DNA from: Trachythela sp. YZ-2020
Lineage: Eukaryota > Cnidaria > Anthozoa > Malacalcyonacea > Clavulariidae
Reading direction: 5' to 3'
Length of the DNA stretch: 64,000 nucleotides
Assembly: GCA_016169945.1 (NCBI GenBank)
Contig: JADLSH010000236.1
Span: forward strand, 434,001 to 498,000
Below are positions 33,535-64,000 of the stretch, in pieces (the first letter of the stretch is position 1; each line of letters starts with the position of its first letter). The notes under the pieces were generated by a model. The model did no database searches, had not been told where the DNA came from, and saw only the letters and a list, made by a program, of their open reading frames with translations. The position numbers were made by a program, and so were the translations under genes.

Positions 33535-36500
33535 TTACACAGGAGGCCATATCTTCTTGACATCATCATGTTTGGATTCCGGAATCCATTGTACATACGC
33601 CTTCAACAAATAGTTTATCTCTTTCTTCCACATTGCAAGTAAACTAGCCTTACTATCAACATCTCTGTCTACAATTTCTCTCAACAGTGCTTCAGTTCGC
33701 GGCTGTAACTTTGACCAACTCTTAACCATACTTGATGGTAATGCCAAGAGATTCTGACTGAAGAAGGCTAACTTTGAAACAACATGACCTTCCAAGAGAA
33801 AACGAGCAAACCATTTGTACCTCTCAGTACATTTTGGATACTCTAACTCCTGTGCAGGCAGACACCAAACTCGAGCTCCAAACGAGATATTCATGTGACA
33901 TTTAACAATTCCTTCATCTTGGTCAAATCTCGGAGTAGGATCTTTCAAAGGTTTGGAAAAGGAACAATGTTGGGGAACTAATAAAGCAAACCAGTCTGGC
34001 TCAACGGCAGCTACACCTGCATAAAATGTAATATAAAATATATTAAAGCAAATGGATTAGCCACGTCCTGACATCCACGTTAATTATACTATATTTGCGT
34101 GTATTTCCACGTGCAGCTACTCGTCGACTGGGTTATTTATCCTCTTTAAGCGAGGACCTTCATCAGATACTAACTCCTTAGAGGTTTCCAACTTTCCGTG
34201 AATTCCGTGAGTTTTATGTGAGGAACCACCAATGAACTGGAACCACAAACACACTCATCAGCGGTTCCTCACATAAAAATACGGAATGTTGAAAGTGTAG
34301 CTTGAAAGTGTAGGAAAGTGTTTGTAGATGGAAATTTCGAGCGAAAATTATATACATATATAATTATATATTTTAGACCTAACCAGGAGTAGTTGCGAAA
34401 AATGCAACTATAGGCCCTCTGACAGGAATCGGCCCTGTGATTACAGTGCAATGCTCTGTCAACAGTAAAACTCAGAATTCACGGAAAGTTGGAAACATTT
34501 GCGGATCGGAGAGAACTCTGTTTATATTTCTCTCGCAGACAGATCGCCAGCAAAGGCTGAGCGTGAAACTCGGGTAGCAGTTTTTAATTTTTAACCGTCT
34601 TAGTTCCTATATGAACGCTCTACAGTTTTGTATTGAGCACTGTACGGCTTCCGTGTCGCAAACCTGACGTATATATATATTTATTATATAGTAGACAGTA
34701 AGATATGGAAAATATGCCGCGACATATTTTCCATATCTTCACTAGTGAGGATATCGATCACGTGATCATTTCCCGCCAATGGCTTTGTGTTTTGAAGTTG
34801 TCAATTTCACGATGACTATATAATAAAAAGAACATTACATGGTGGCTTGAAGATATTAATTTTATCTTCTCGTGTTGAAAACAATATTTTTACTCATTCG
34901 CTGCGCTCATTCGTAAAATATTGTTTTCAGCACTCGAAGATAAAATTCATATCTTCGCGCCGCCGTATTCTTTTTTCAGGCTGACGAGAATAAACAGTAA
35001 ACACCCAACGGTTTACTGTACCTACACGGCGGCTGAGGGCGACAGTAAAAATCCAAGTTAAGTAATCTTACACTGGGTCGACAAATTTTAATCTCTGCTT
35101 TGCTGTTTTGTCAGCTAAAAAGTGGTCAAACAGGAAAAAAGGCAATAATAACGCAAAGAAAACACGAAATTTAAAAGCTATAAACGCTGGAAAAATATTC
35201 AAAATCTTAAATTTTTGTTATCTTTATTATTATATTTAAAAGACAAAAGACTTATTAACCTGAAATATATATTACGCTAACTTACTTAGTGTTCCCTGTA
35301 GCTGTAGGTTAACTAAAGTCTAAATTTATGATTTACTTCCCTACTGTTTCGACAGACAGACGTGCTGAAAATTCTTACCTTTTACATAAAGTTTAGTTGT
35401 TTCCACTATTTCTTGAAATACAATGAACTCTGGTAGGATAGTGAAAAGGGCAGAAGTAGGGTGGATGAACACAGGCTCTTCAGTCAAGTGACATTCATAG
35501 CCTTTCTTGATCTGTCGTTCAGCACAATCTTCAGGAGACATACGACGGGCAACATTTTCACCAAAACACGACAAAATGATCTGTCTTAATATCTTCGTCT
35601 GCGATGCTGTTGGTGGTTTCATCTTTGGATCAACACACAGCTGGGCATCTGGATTGACGCCATTGACCGCGTTTGTTAACTGGACTCTTAGTTTGCGTAC
35701 TTCAACCATGGCTTTGTGTCGTAGACCACTAGACTGACAAAACTTTGGAGAACAACCAGAAAACTCTGCGGCACCAACGGCGCGTAACATAACCATGAAA
35801 TCACCAAGTAACTGCGACAACCCATCACCAGCCCATCTTCTTCTTAGCTTTGACATGTTACTCAGTTGTTCTTTCTTGTCTTCACCTTCGTAGTTACTGC
35901 TCCCTGATGAAAATATCTCATGGACAGTGAGAGCTGCAACAATGACAATGACAAACTGCAGGCACTCATTCTGATGTCCCAAGCAAAGCATCTTCGCATA
36001 ACGTGGGGACACAGGAAATTTCGTCATGGTTCGACCAAGAGATGTGATGACTGAAGTAACAACACCTTTCTTCGTCTTCTTTGGTGCCAATGCTCCGAGA
36101 TCGGTGAGCAACTTCTCAGCTGTTTGAAGAACTTTACTTTCTGGTGGAGTAGGAAATGGAAAGTTGACAACTTTATCAATGTTGATGGCCTTCATTTGTA
36201 GAACGAGATCATCAACGGGCCTTCTCAAGATATCAGGTTGTGTAAACTCTTCAAAATCGTTGTTGAACACAGCAGATGAATACAGGCGATAACAATGACC
36301 AGGGCCAACTCGACCAGCCCTTCCAGCTCTTTGATTGGCTGACGCTTGAGATGTCCACGTGATTTTGAAAGATGACACTCCTGTTGTTTTGTCATAATAT
36401 CTTCTCTTCACCATTCCTGCATCAACAACATATTTGACGTTTGGAATAGTAAGTGAAGTTTCAGCAACATTTGTGGCAACAACACAAAACCTTGCACCTT

Positions 36501-38439
36501 CAGGAGGAGTTTCAAACACCTTTCTTTGCTTTTCATTGGAGAGTAATGAATACAGAGGCAAAACATACATCGGTGATGATTTTGTATCATCAAAACTTTG
36601 GGAATCTTCCTCTGACTCACTGGAACCACCATCACCACCAACCATTGATTCTCCAGCATCTTCATCTTCCATCTCTCTGTCAATGACTATGGTCTTGGCA
36701 GACATTGAGTAATCATCCAGGTTGATACCAGCTTTCTTATCACTTGTTTTCTCTTGAACTGGAGATATTGACGAGTTCTTGTAGGGAAAGCTGTTTCGTA
36801 ACTTTCTACAGAGGGAATGGATTTCATTTTGTCCGGTTAGAAATACAAGGATGCCACCATTGGGGAGTGCCTTATGAATTTTAACCACCTTATGGAAAGC
36901 TTCATTCACATAATCAGTTGGTGTTTGTTTATTGAAGTGAATGGTCACAGGAAACTGGCGAGCTTCAACTTTGACTACTGGTGGAGTGGGACTAAACAAG
37001 GTCATGTTGTTGGTAAAGTCTTCTACTCTGAGTGTTGCTGACATGATAATAAGTTTTAAAATATTTCCTTGTTTCTTTCTTAACAGAACAATTCTTGACA
37101 ACAAACCAATGAGAATATCTGTGTAGACACTTCGTTCATGAGCTTCATCAATGACAATGGCTGAATAACTTGAGAGGAGGAAGTCCTTTTCAACCTCTCT
37201 CAAGAGCACACCATCAGTCATGAATTTTACACATGTTTCTGATGTTGTGTTTCCTTCATATCGAATTTGATAGGATACTTTACTTCTTGGCAATGACATT
37301 TCTAATGCTACTCTTTGTGACATATTAACAGCAGCAACTCTTCTTGGTTCAGTAATACCAATAGTTCCCTGGAGGGCATAACCTGCCTCGTACAAGAACT
37401 GAGGGATCTGTGTTGTCTTCCCACTTCCTGTCTCACCAACTAAAAGAACAATTTCATTTTCTTTGATAGCTTCCATAACTGCTTGTTCTTCACTAAGGAT
37501 TGGTAGCTGTAGCCGAGCTGTTTGAATATCAGGATCACGGTTAACTCCAACAAAAACTGTAGGGGTTGCTGTAGTCGTGTCTACTTTCAAAGGATTTGCT
37601 TGTGCAGTTTGTTCCGATGTGCTTTCTGTATTTTCTGCAGATTTTCCTCTGTTTGAAGATGTTGGCTGTTCAATGGTTTGTTCTACTTCACATGGTACAG
37701 TCTTTTGTGAGTCACATGAAATGCTAGTTGCAAAATTTTGCTCACCTATTTGTGATTTGTTTTCAAATTTCTTTTCATTTCCACCCATTCCCACTTCTTG
37801 TTCTTTCTGTCCTTTTTCATCAATCTGTGCTTCCACTTCATCCTGTTTTTCATCATCATCATCATCATCATCATCGTCATCATCACTTTCATCTGAGCTA
37901 GCATCCACTTGAACATCCTCCTTTTCTTCCATCTTTTTCATCTTCATTCTCAGTCTTTCTTTCTTTCCTTTCTTTCTTCCTCTTTTCACTAATGACTGTA
38001 TTTCATTCTCTTGCACTACACCAGACAATTTCCTTTTCAACTCACTGTTATTTACTTGCCCCAGTCTACTTACAGAGTTATATTGAGAGATCTCATGCTC
38101 ACTTACTGAGGATTGTGCCAATAACTTCAAAACATCAGAACGCTTCGATTTTTTCTTTTTTGATTCGACAATTTTTTCCAGTCGTTTTCTTGCTTTCTTA
38201 CTGAGACGTTTCTTCTCTGTAGGTAAATGCAGTTTCCTGGTCTCTTTATCTGCTTTCTTGGAGGGCAAAGCCAGCACATTACTGCCGTTTAGAGCATTTC
38301 CATAAACACAATCATTTTCAATGCTTGAAGAACCTTTTACAATATCCAAATTGTTTGCTTCCTTTTTCTGCTCTCCTTTATTATTATTATCTTCAACTAA
38401 GCGTGCTTTCCAGTTGTGGCGTTTACGAAGTCGCCCCAT
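33535..38439 (-). CDS. DHX37: DHX37, DEAH-box RNA helicase of ribosome biogenesis
   Basis: Two exons, 38439-35379 and 34016-33535, join in phase 1 through a GTAAGA donor and a TATGCAG acceptor, giving 1180 residues; vertebrate DHX37 is about 1157. DHX37 (yeast Dhr1) unwinds the U3 snoRNA from pre-18S rRNA in the nucleolus. The N-terminus is basic ([14 protein letters not shown]) and is followed by Lys-rich and Asp/Glu-rich stretches with a poly-Asp run near residue 185. Helicase motifs: [11 protein letters not shown] near 333-342, II DEAHERS near 430, III SATL near 465, [12 protein letters not shown] near 700; then the winged-helix/HA2 region and the OB-fold. The second exon ends VKKIWPPV, the usual DHX37 tail. 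Most animal orthologs have many introns; here only one, of 1.36 kb. Confidence 0.95.
34184..34497. repeat. inverted-repeat element, 314 bp, in the DHX37 intron
   Basis: GTTTCCAACTTTCCGTGAATT at the left and AATTCACGGAAAGTTGGAAAC at the right are exact reverse complements. A second inner pair (GGAACCACCAATGAACTGG region against CAGCGGTTCC) follows. Non-coding. Confidence 0.75.
34690..34970. repeat. palindromic AT-rich element in the DHX37 intron
   Basis: AAGATATGGAAAATATG pairs with CATATTTTCCATATCTT (about 34700-34740), and GAAGATATTAATTTTATCTTC...AAAACAATATTTT pairs across a CATTCGCTGCGCTCATTCG loop to about 34966. No coding content. Confidence 0.7.
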
Positions 38440-38851
38440 GTTTAAAACAAAGCAATGAAGGCTTTAATAATTATGAAGCCATTTTAACACGTGCAGCTTC
38501 GTGCAGCTGCGTCGGCCATATTGAAATGTACACAAAAATCGCGGGCTTATTACTTGTGTCAAAACTTCCACATGCAGCAAAATACAGCAAACAGTAATAA
38601 TATTTTGAAATAGAAATTTGAAATAGTGCATCATTCAGTAGTGCACGACATATTCAGGTAAAATGCAAGGTGTTTATGAATGGAATGTAAGGTATTTTTA
38701 AATTATTATAATGAAATGAATCTATTTTAATTTAAATAGTAGGTTAATTTAGAAACTTAATACAAGGAAATTTTCTTTCAAAGAAAATTGCAATGTTATA
38801 TTTTCTTTAGGCGGTTGTGGAAGCACAGTTCTTGTTCGCACGTTTTCCAAG
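38440..38851. promoter_or_regulatory. shared DHX37/EFTUD2 bidirectional promoter region
   Basis: Only 412 bases separate the two start codons, which point away from each other. The DHX37 side is GC-richer (CAGCTGCGTCGGCCATATTG) and the EFTUD2 side is AT-rich, with a possible 5' UTR acceptor TTTTCTTTAG ending at 38811. No TATA box is obvious. AAGATGG at the EFTUD2 start resembles a YY1-type element found at many housekeeping starts; this is weak. Confidence 0.6.
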
Positions 38852-58395
<19,544 letters not shown>

Positions 58396-58788
58396 ATACC
58401 TTATATGGAGAAAGGAGAAACCATGACAACACGAGAAAGCGTTGCGACGTGCATCTGTGCATATCAGGATTTAGTACTGGACCACTAAACTGTGTTGTTA
58501 ACACCGAGAGCTGATCTCAAACTGAATAGCGCAATGCATTGTTCACTTAAAATGAACCCAGTTAGATACTAGTAGACAATAGAAATTTCAAATCTGCCAT
58601 TACTAAGGAACCAACCAGATAACTACATGATTTTGACATATCAAACAATATATTTCTACTATTAATACATTAGAAAGCTTCCGGCAACGATCAATAAGAA
58701 ATATAGCTCGCACATACGGCGGTAATTGTGTAACACACATACTTGAACAAAGTTTTTTACATACTTTTCAATTCCCTTTAGTTTTTGC

Positions 58789-58794
58789 AATAAA
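58789..58794 (+). terminator. possible EFTUD2 polyadenylation signal
   Basis: AATAAA about 394 bases after the EFTUD2 stop codon, followed by GT-rich TTGTGTTTC 15 bases later. It is the first full AATAAA I see downstream. Confidence 0.4.
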
Positions 58795-59429
58795 GTCGAA
58801 GAATTGTGTTTCAAAGTTCTTGTGCGGCTTTTAGTATTCTTTCACTATAAATTATTAAAGTTAATTTTCAAACTCAGCGATAGTAAAACAAATCGCGCAA
58901 GCGGTAGTTGTGTGTAGCAGAGCTTTGGATTCGCAGACAAAGGCCGAAAGCATGCAGTAATCCATGAAAGAAAATATTTTCCCAAGAGTTTGCAGCTTTT
59001 CTCACTAGGTATCCGCATGTAAGGTGGCTTCCTACTTCCGTAATTTTTCTTTTTTAACGACCATGACCTTACTAACCTCTGATTGTTATTTGATACACAC
59101 TCAAAAAAACAAATAATATACAGGTCCTCGCACGTCGTCTATAATATACTATAGTATGTTACTCATGAAGCTTTATTTCTTACCTTTGCGCGTTTTGTCT
59201 AAGACTGTTGCAGACTTAACGATACACCTATCACTCTTCTTGTACAGTTTTTCTGTTCTTCTCATAATCACTTTTGCAGGTAAGTTACGTTCCCAATGCT
59301 GTATTCCCCCCGATCGTTGAAATTGTCAATTCTAGATCGAGGCATGCATTTGAATTTGTGCTCTCCCCAGTTACTCGATAGTTCAATGGCTGAATATACA
59401 GGCCAGTTGAAAATCCTGTTTGAGTCAAC

Positions 59430-61517
59430 TTTATGTTGACAAAACAGCGTTGATAAGCAACTCAGGAATTCTATAAAGACAACTTTAAGAACAGCAGAGT
59501 CTAACTATGTACGGAATCAAATCGAGGAATATAAAGGTAATTCAAGATCTATGTGGAAGGTGATTAGGGGGTGTCTGCCGAGTAAAGATTCAGAAAAACC
59601 CGTTTACCAAAAAGACCATAAAACACTAGCCAATGAATTTAACAACTATTTTGCTTCTGTGGGGAAGACTGCAGCCGACAAGGTAAAGAAACTAGCGGAA
59701 GTTAACAATATTCAGATAACAACTGCTTTACCACCCTCGAGACACCTATCTTCCCTTGATCTGTTTGAATTTAGTGCGGTTACACGTGACGAAGTTTGAA
59801 AAATAATTTTTAATAGTCCATCAAACAAAGCTCCAGGTGCTGATAAGATAAATATTCAATTCATTAAAGATTCACTAGAAGTGATTTTAGACCCTGTCAC
59901 GGATATTATCAACTCTTCCTTGATGACGTCAACATATCCTTCAACGTGGAAGATAGCAGAAGTAGTTCCGCTACACAAGGAAGGTGATTTTGAAATCGCC
60001 TCAAATAATCGGCCAATTTCACTACTGTCATGTTTGTCAAAAATATGCGACAAAGTCGCATTGAATCAGTATACAGAACACCTAACAAAACATAAATTAT
60101 TGACGAAGCATCAAAGTGGTAATCGAAAGAAACATTCCACTGAAACACTTAACATTGCAGTGACAGACATGTTGTTGGAAGCAATGGACAATAAGCAATT
60201 ATCTATAGTTATATTTTTGGATATGTCTAAAGCGTTTGACAGTGTTCAACACGACATGCTTCTTCAAAGAATTCTAAACTTGGGTGTATCTCCGGCAGTG
60301 TATAAATGGTTTAAAAGTTATTTATCCGACAGATGGCAGTATGTTAGAATTGGAACCACCTCTTCGACGCCTGTTGCATTGTCATATGGGATTCCCCAAG
60401 GCTCTGTGCTATCACCGTTTTTATTTAATATATATACAGATAGCTTGTCTTCAGTTCCTAACAGTTGTAGTCTTGAATCGTATGTTGACGACTCAAAAAC
60501 ATTTCTATCGTTTACATTATTGAATATGGAACGCTCGTTACTGCATATAGAAGAGGATTTGCACAGAGTTTTTGAATGGTGTTGTAACAACAGTCTTCTT
60601 GTAAACCCAGAAAAGACCAAAATGTTGGTGGTTGGTACACAGCAACTTATGAATCAATTGGAATCTCCATATTAATTTTATGGGGGAAAATCTTATACCA
60701 GTGACAGAGGTAAAGGATTTGGGTATGCTCCTGGATTCTCATCTAACGTATGACAAACACATACAAGCATTGTCATCATCGTGTATTTCAAAATTGGGTC
60801 AGATTGGTCGGGTGAAACACAACTTTGATCAGTTAACACTAGCTACAATCATTGACACATTAGTCATGAGCAAAATTAACTATTGTTCAACAGTATGGTC
60901 TAATACATCAGACAGCAATATTAAAAGATCAATTAATCCAAAATTGTGCAGCCCGATTGATCACAGGGGTGCATAAGTATGATCATATATCACCGACATT
61001 AAATGCGTTAGGATGGTTGCCAATCAAAGAACATTTATTATACAGAGATGCGTTATTAACATTTAAATGCATGAATGACAAAGCTCCACGGTACTTATGT
61101 GATATTTTTGAACAACGTAACAGAATTCATAACCGAGATACTAGAAGAAATGGAGACCTGGATATTCCAAAATTCAGGACATCGATCGGTCAAAGATCGT
61201 TTAAATACAGAGGGACTAAGATATGGAATGGTCTAGATACAGAGCTGAAATCAATTAGTGATTTAAACAATTTTAAGACGAAACTTAAGACAATTCTTAT
61301 TGAAAAGCGATAATTTTTAATTGCTTTCAACTCATAAAATATAATATAAAGTATAATTTTAGTTTATGTAATAATTTGTATAAATTAATCATTAATGATA
61401 AGATTGTTGTAAATATAGTTGATAATTTATAATTTATTTTTATAACATATGTAAATTGTCATTGAAAAGCCCTTTTTAGAGAATGTCATTTAATAAATTC
61501 AAATTCAAATCAAATTG
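59430..61517 (+). mobile_element. degraded CR1/L2-like LINE, 5'-truncated
   Basis: The readable part starts about 59465 in frame with 59551 and holds the linker before the reverse transcriptase, then the RT palm with SNKAPGADKI, NNRPISLLS, FLDMSKAFDSV, GIPQGSVLSPFLF and the active site YVDD, where YADD or FADD is usual. Breaks are a TGA at 59797, a frameshift near 60660 and another near 60940. The last part encodes the C-terminal RT region (LGWLPIKEHLLYRD, KIWNGLD). The 3' end has TTTAATAAATTCAAATTCAA, a short tandem tail as in CR1/L2-group elements. Endonuclease is missing. It cannot retrotranspose on its own. Confidence 0.85.
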
Positions 61518-62440
61518 ATATAAATATAAAAATTGATGGTATTAAATAGCCAATGCTATCATGTATTGAATGTATGTATATTTACAGAAATGCTGAAATG
61601 TAATTCCAAGAAAGCCTCCCCTGCGTACTATTAGTTACCTATACCAGCTAGTCGATCGTTTTGGTGGTTTTAGTGATTGGACTTTGTCTATAAAAGAACA
61701 TTTACAGAATTACTGGAACGTACCATTATACACAGGCACATAGCCTCGTCTTCGTTCTTTCAAAACAGACAAAGTTTAAACATTGCGTAACACTGAATGG
61801 AATTGAAAAGAAATTAAGAACTAAGTCGAGGTTAAGCGTGTATAAAGGTACGCTTCGGAAATTCTACAAATTATCTATATCAGCCAGTTTTCTGTGAATC
61901 TGTGTCAATGTACAATATTTGCAATATAGATCGTTGAAGCAGATAACCGGCTGGTTTTAATTTGTGTCTTGTCTGTGATAGCGGATGTTGGGTCAAATTT
62001 CGTACTGAGCTAGTGAATACCTACCCTTTCTGCCTTGTACTGGTAGGTCTGTTTTTGTTTTGTTTTAACAGCTTTATTGAACGATGTTCAAACGGCAAGA
62101 GTGCGAACGGGACTCAGAGACCCATGCGAGGCACTCTCCCGTCTGGGCAGGTCCGTAACAGCCAACTATTCCATTCCTGTATATTGGTCCAAGTTTCAAA
62201 TGTTCTAGGAAAGCCTTTATCTTACGTCCTCTTGCAGGTTGACAGGCATATCTTTCTTTAAGTATGAGTTTAGGAAAAGTGTCCTCTCTGAAGACATGGC
62301 ACTCATTTCTGTTGTTGTGGTCTGGTTCTTTTGACATGTTGTCTCGCCTAACCGATTTCATCTAAACTGTCATCGACATCTTTCTAGTCCAACACTACAA
62401 AACTCTACACGTCTTGATTAATTGCACCTCTTCTCATTGA
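61518..62440. other. stretch between LINE and satellite, no gene seen
   Basis: Small frames on both strands lack motifs and splice support. The DNA is moderately AT-rich, with no clear repeat. Confidence 0.4.
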
Positions 62441-62461
62441 CAAGTAAAAACTTGGCGTTCA

Positions 62462-63362
62462 ATAGAGTAAAATACCTAACTTGGTAAGGGTTAAGACAGT
62501 AAAATACCTAACTTGGTAAGGGTTAAGACAGTAAAATACCTAACTTGGTAAAGGTTAAGACAGTAAAATACCTAACTTGGTAAGGGTTAAGACAGTAAAA
62601 TACCTAACTTGGTAAGGGTTAAGACAGTAAAATACCTAACTTGGTAAAGGTTAAGACAGTAAAATACTTAACTTGGTAAGGGTTAAGACAGTAAAATACC
62701 TAACTTGGTAAGGGTTAAGACAGTAAAATACCTAACTTGGTAAGGGTTAAGACAGTAAAATACCTAACTTGGTAAGGGTTAAGACAGTAAAATACCTAAC
62801 TTGGTAAGGGTTAAGATAGTAAAATACCTAACTTGGTAAGGGTTAAGACAGTAAAATACCTAACTTGGTAAAGGTTAAGATAGTAAAATACCTAACTTGG
62901 TAAGGGTTAAGACAGTAAAATACCTAACTTGGTAAGGGTTAAGACAGTAAAATACCTAACTTGGTAAGGGTTAAGACAGTAAAATACCTAACTTGGTAAG
63001 GGTTAAGACAGTAAAATACCTAACTTAGTAAGGGTTAAGATAGTAAAATACCTAACTTGGTAAGGGTTAAGACAGTAAAATACCTAACTTGGTAAAGGTT
63101 AAGATAGTAAAATACCTAACTTGGTAAGGGTTAAGACAGTAAAATACCTAACTTGGTAAAGGTTAAGACAGTAAAATACTTAACTTGGTAAGGGTTAAGA
63201 CAGTAAAATACCTAACTTGATAAGGGTTAAGACAGTAAAATACCTAACTTGGTAAAGGTTAAGACAGTAAAATACTTAACTTGGTAAGGGTTAAGACAGT
63301 AAAATACCTAACTTGATAAGGGTTAAGACAGTAAAATACCTAACTTGGTAAGGGTTAAGACA
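62462..63362. repeat. 32-bp satellite, about 28 copies
   Basis: Unit ACAGTAAAATACCTAACTTG plus GTAAGGGTTAAG, with a few single-base variants (AAGGGTT/AAAGGTT, ACAGTA/ATAGTA, CCTAAC/CTTAAC) that recur in a higher-order pattern. The start (CATTGACAAGTAAAAACTTG, 62438) resembles the dispersed GACGAGTAAAAT...GTTAGAC...AGTAAAATAC repeat seen in the Ginger introns and at 27060. Confidence 0.95.
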
Positions 63363-63473
63363 GAAAGTGAAAATGATGCGTTACAAGCAGAGTTGCGAAA
63401 CGTTTTCAACCTTCCTCGAGGCAGGATTTTTGGTTTTCCCAAACTTCCTCAAAATAACCGGAGATTTTCCGAT

Positions 63474-63837
63474 ATGCAGGCTTTTCGCTGGGTAAGTTTT
63501 GGCAGTTGGCCATTGCAGTACTTAATGCTAGTGACTGAGTGTTGACTGTTGCTATTAATACTAGTCTAGCACTTACTGCTTTGCAATGTTTTACTCGATC
63601 AGTCTTCAACCTTCTTCAACGCTAGTAACCTTCCTCACGGAGTCACGGGTGGTACCCGCATACCCGCAGCATTTTTGTAACTCTGGCTACAAGATATTTT
63701 CGCTTCCTCCAGATCTTCAAGATAAGCCAAATATTTCTTCAAAAGGCGCAGACCTTCACCTCAGTTCGGGGACCGGGGGAAACATTGTGTTTGAACATTC
63801 TCAACAGGGGAAGATTTACCTTGGAAATCATGAACTG
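63474..63837 (+). CDS. possible first exons of a VPS11-like gene
   Basis: ATG at 63474 gives MQAFRW and a GTAAGT donor at 63492. An exon 63670-63837 (acceptor CCCGCAG, donor GTAAGC, 168 bases, in phase) encodes HFCNSGYKIFSLPPDLQ and later SGTGGNIVFEHSQQGKIYLG. VPS11, a HOPS/CORVET tethering subunit, also starts with a short aromatic-rich segment followed by a LPP motif and the first beta-propeller blades, so the match is suggestive only. The rest lies beyond the window. An alternative acceptor is at 63600. If wrong, this is an unrelated or non-coding stretch. Confidence 0.28.
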
Positions 63838-63879
63838 GTAAGCTTTGAGTATGTTTATATATAAATACTTAGTAGTTAC

Positions 63880-64000
63880 TCCCCGTTGGGGCTTTTCAGT
63901 GACCGATTACATCAAGTATCTCGCTTACCTATATTATGTACTTAGCCTACATTATCTATGTTTACAACAATTGTGATATTACTTTCCTAATCTGTACATC
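63880..64000. repeat. SINE tail, continues off the right edge
   Basis: ACTCCCCGTTGGGGCTTTTC and GTGACCGATTACATCAAGTA match 31718-31760 closely, the tail of the 31.7 kb SINE. Confidence 0.7.

Noticed and set aside
36408..38204. Sense and antisense frames inside DHX37
   Set aside because: Shadows of the conserved helicase exon.
62462..63362. CRISPR array or telomeric repeat
   Set aside because: There are no unique spacers, and the unit is a 32-bp satellite; TAAGGGTTAAG only resembles a telomere word by chance.

Overview
The window is eukaryotic, almost certainly a metazoan nuclear genome and most plausibly a cnidarian or another early-branching invertebrate; the phylum is inference. Genes are broken by many GT-AG introns with weak AT-rich surroundings, base composition is AT-rich, and more than half of the DNA is repeats: miniature inverted-repeat DNA transposons (MITEs), tRNA-derived SINEs, a degraded LINE, minisatellites and one large Ginger1-type DNA transposon. 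Nothing bacterial, viral or organellar was seen. All exon models were assembled by hand from splice consensus, reading phase and family knowledge.

Layout. 1-9.6 kb: two minus-strand genes whose first coding exons encode paralogous C3HC4 RING fingers. The second has a complete five-exon model (6633-9391) and a C-terminal region rich in RRxS-type motifs; for the first only the RING exon is visible. 9.6-15.0 kb: no gene found; dispersed repeats and a composite inverted-repeat element. 15033-20848: a Ginger1-like transposon with a 4-bp CCGG target duplication, a gypsy-type integrase split over five exons, and a C-terminal Ulp1 protease plus PHD finger ORF. The integrase part is damaged; the Ulp1-PHD ORF is open. 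21-25.5 kb: nested MITEs. 25.5-32.1 kb: a five-exon (or longer) plus-strand gene for an unrecognised membrane protein.

33.5-58.4 kb is the conserved core: DHX37 (minus, ribosome-biogenesis DEAH helicase, two exons, 1180 residues) and EFTUD2 (plus, U5 snRNP GTPase Snu114, 33 exons, 974 residues) sit head to head with 412 bp between start codons. Every exon phase of EFTUD2 joins without a break and the length matches the usual ~970 residues, so both genes look functional. EFTUD2 introns carry a pogo-like MITE, a hAT MITE, a 1-kb inverted-repeat element, two minisatellites and SINEs. The contrast of one intron in DHX37 against 32 in EFTUD2, and a 53-bp tandem duplication containing the 3' splice site of EFTUD2 intron 28, deserve a look.

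58.4-64 kb: a degraded CR1/L2-like LINE, about 28 copies of a 32-bp satellite, and at the right edge two possible first exons of a VPS11-like gene. I found no operon-like new system. The most informative objects are the Ginger element with a paralogous empty site at 39.28 kb, the RING pair, the unrecognised membrane protein and the duplicated splice acceptor.
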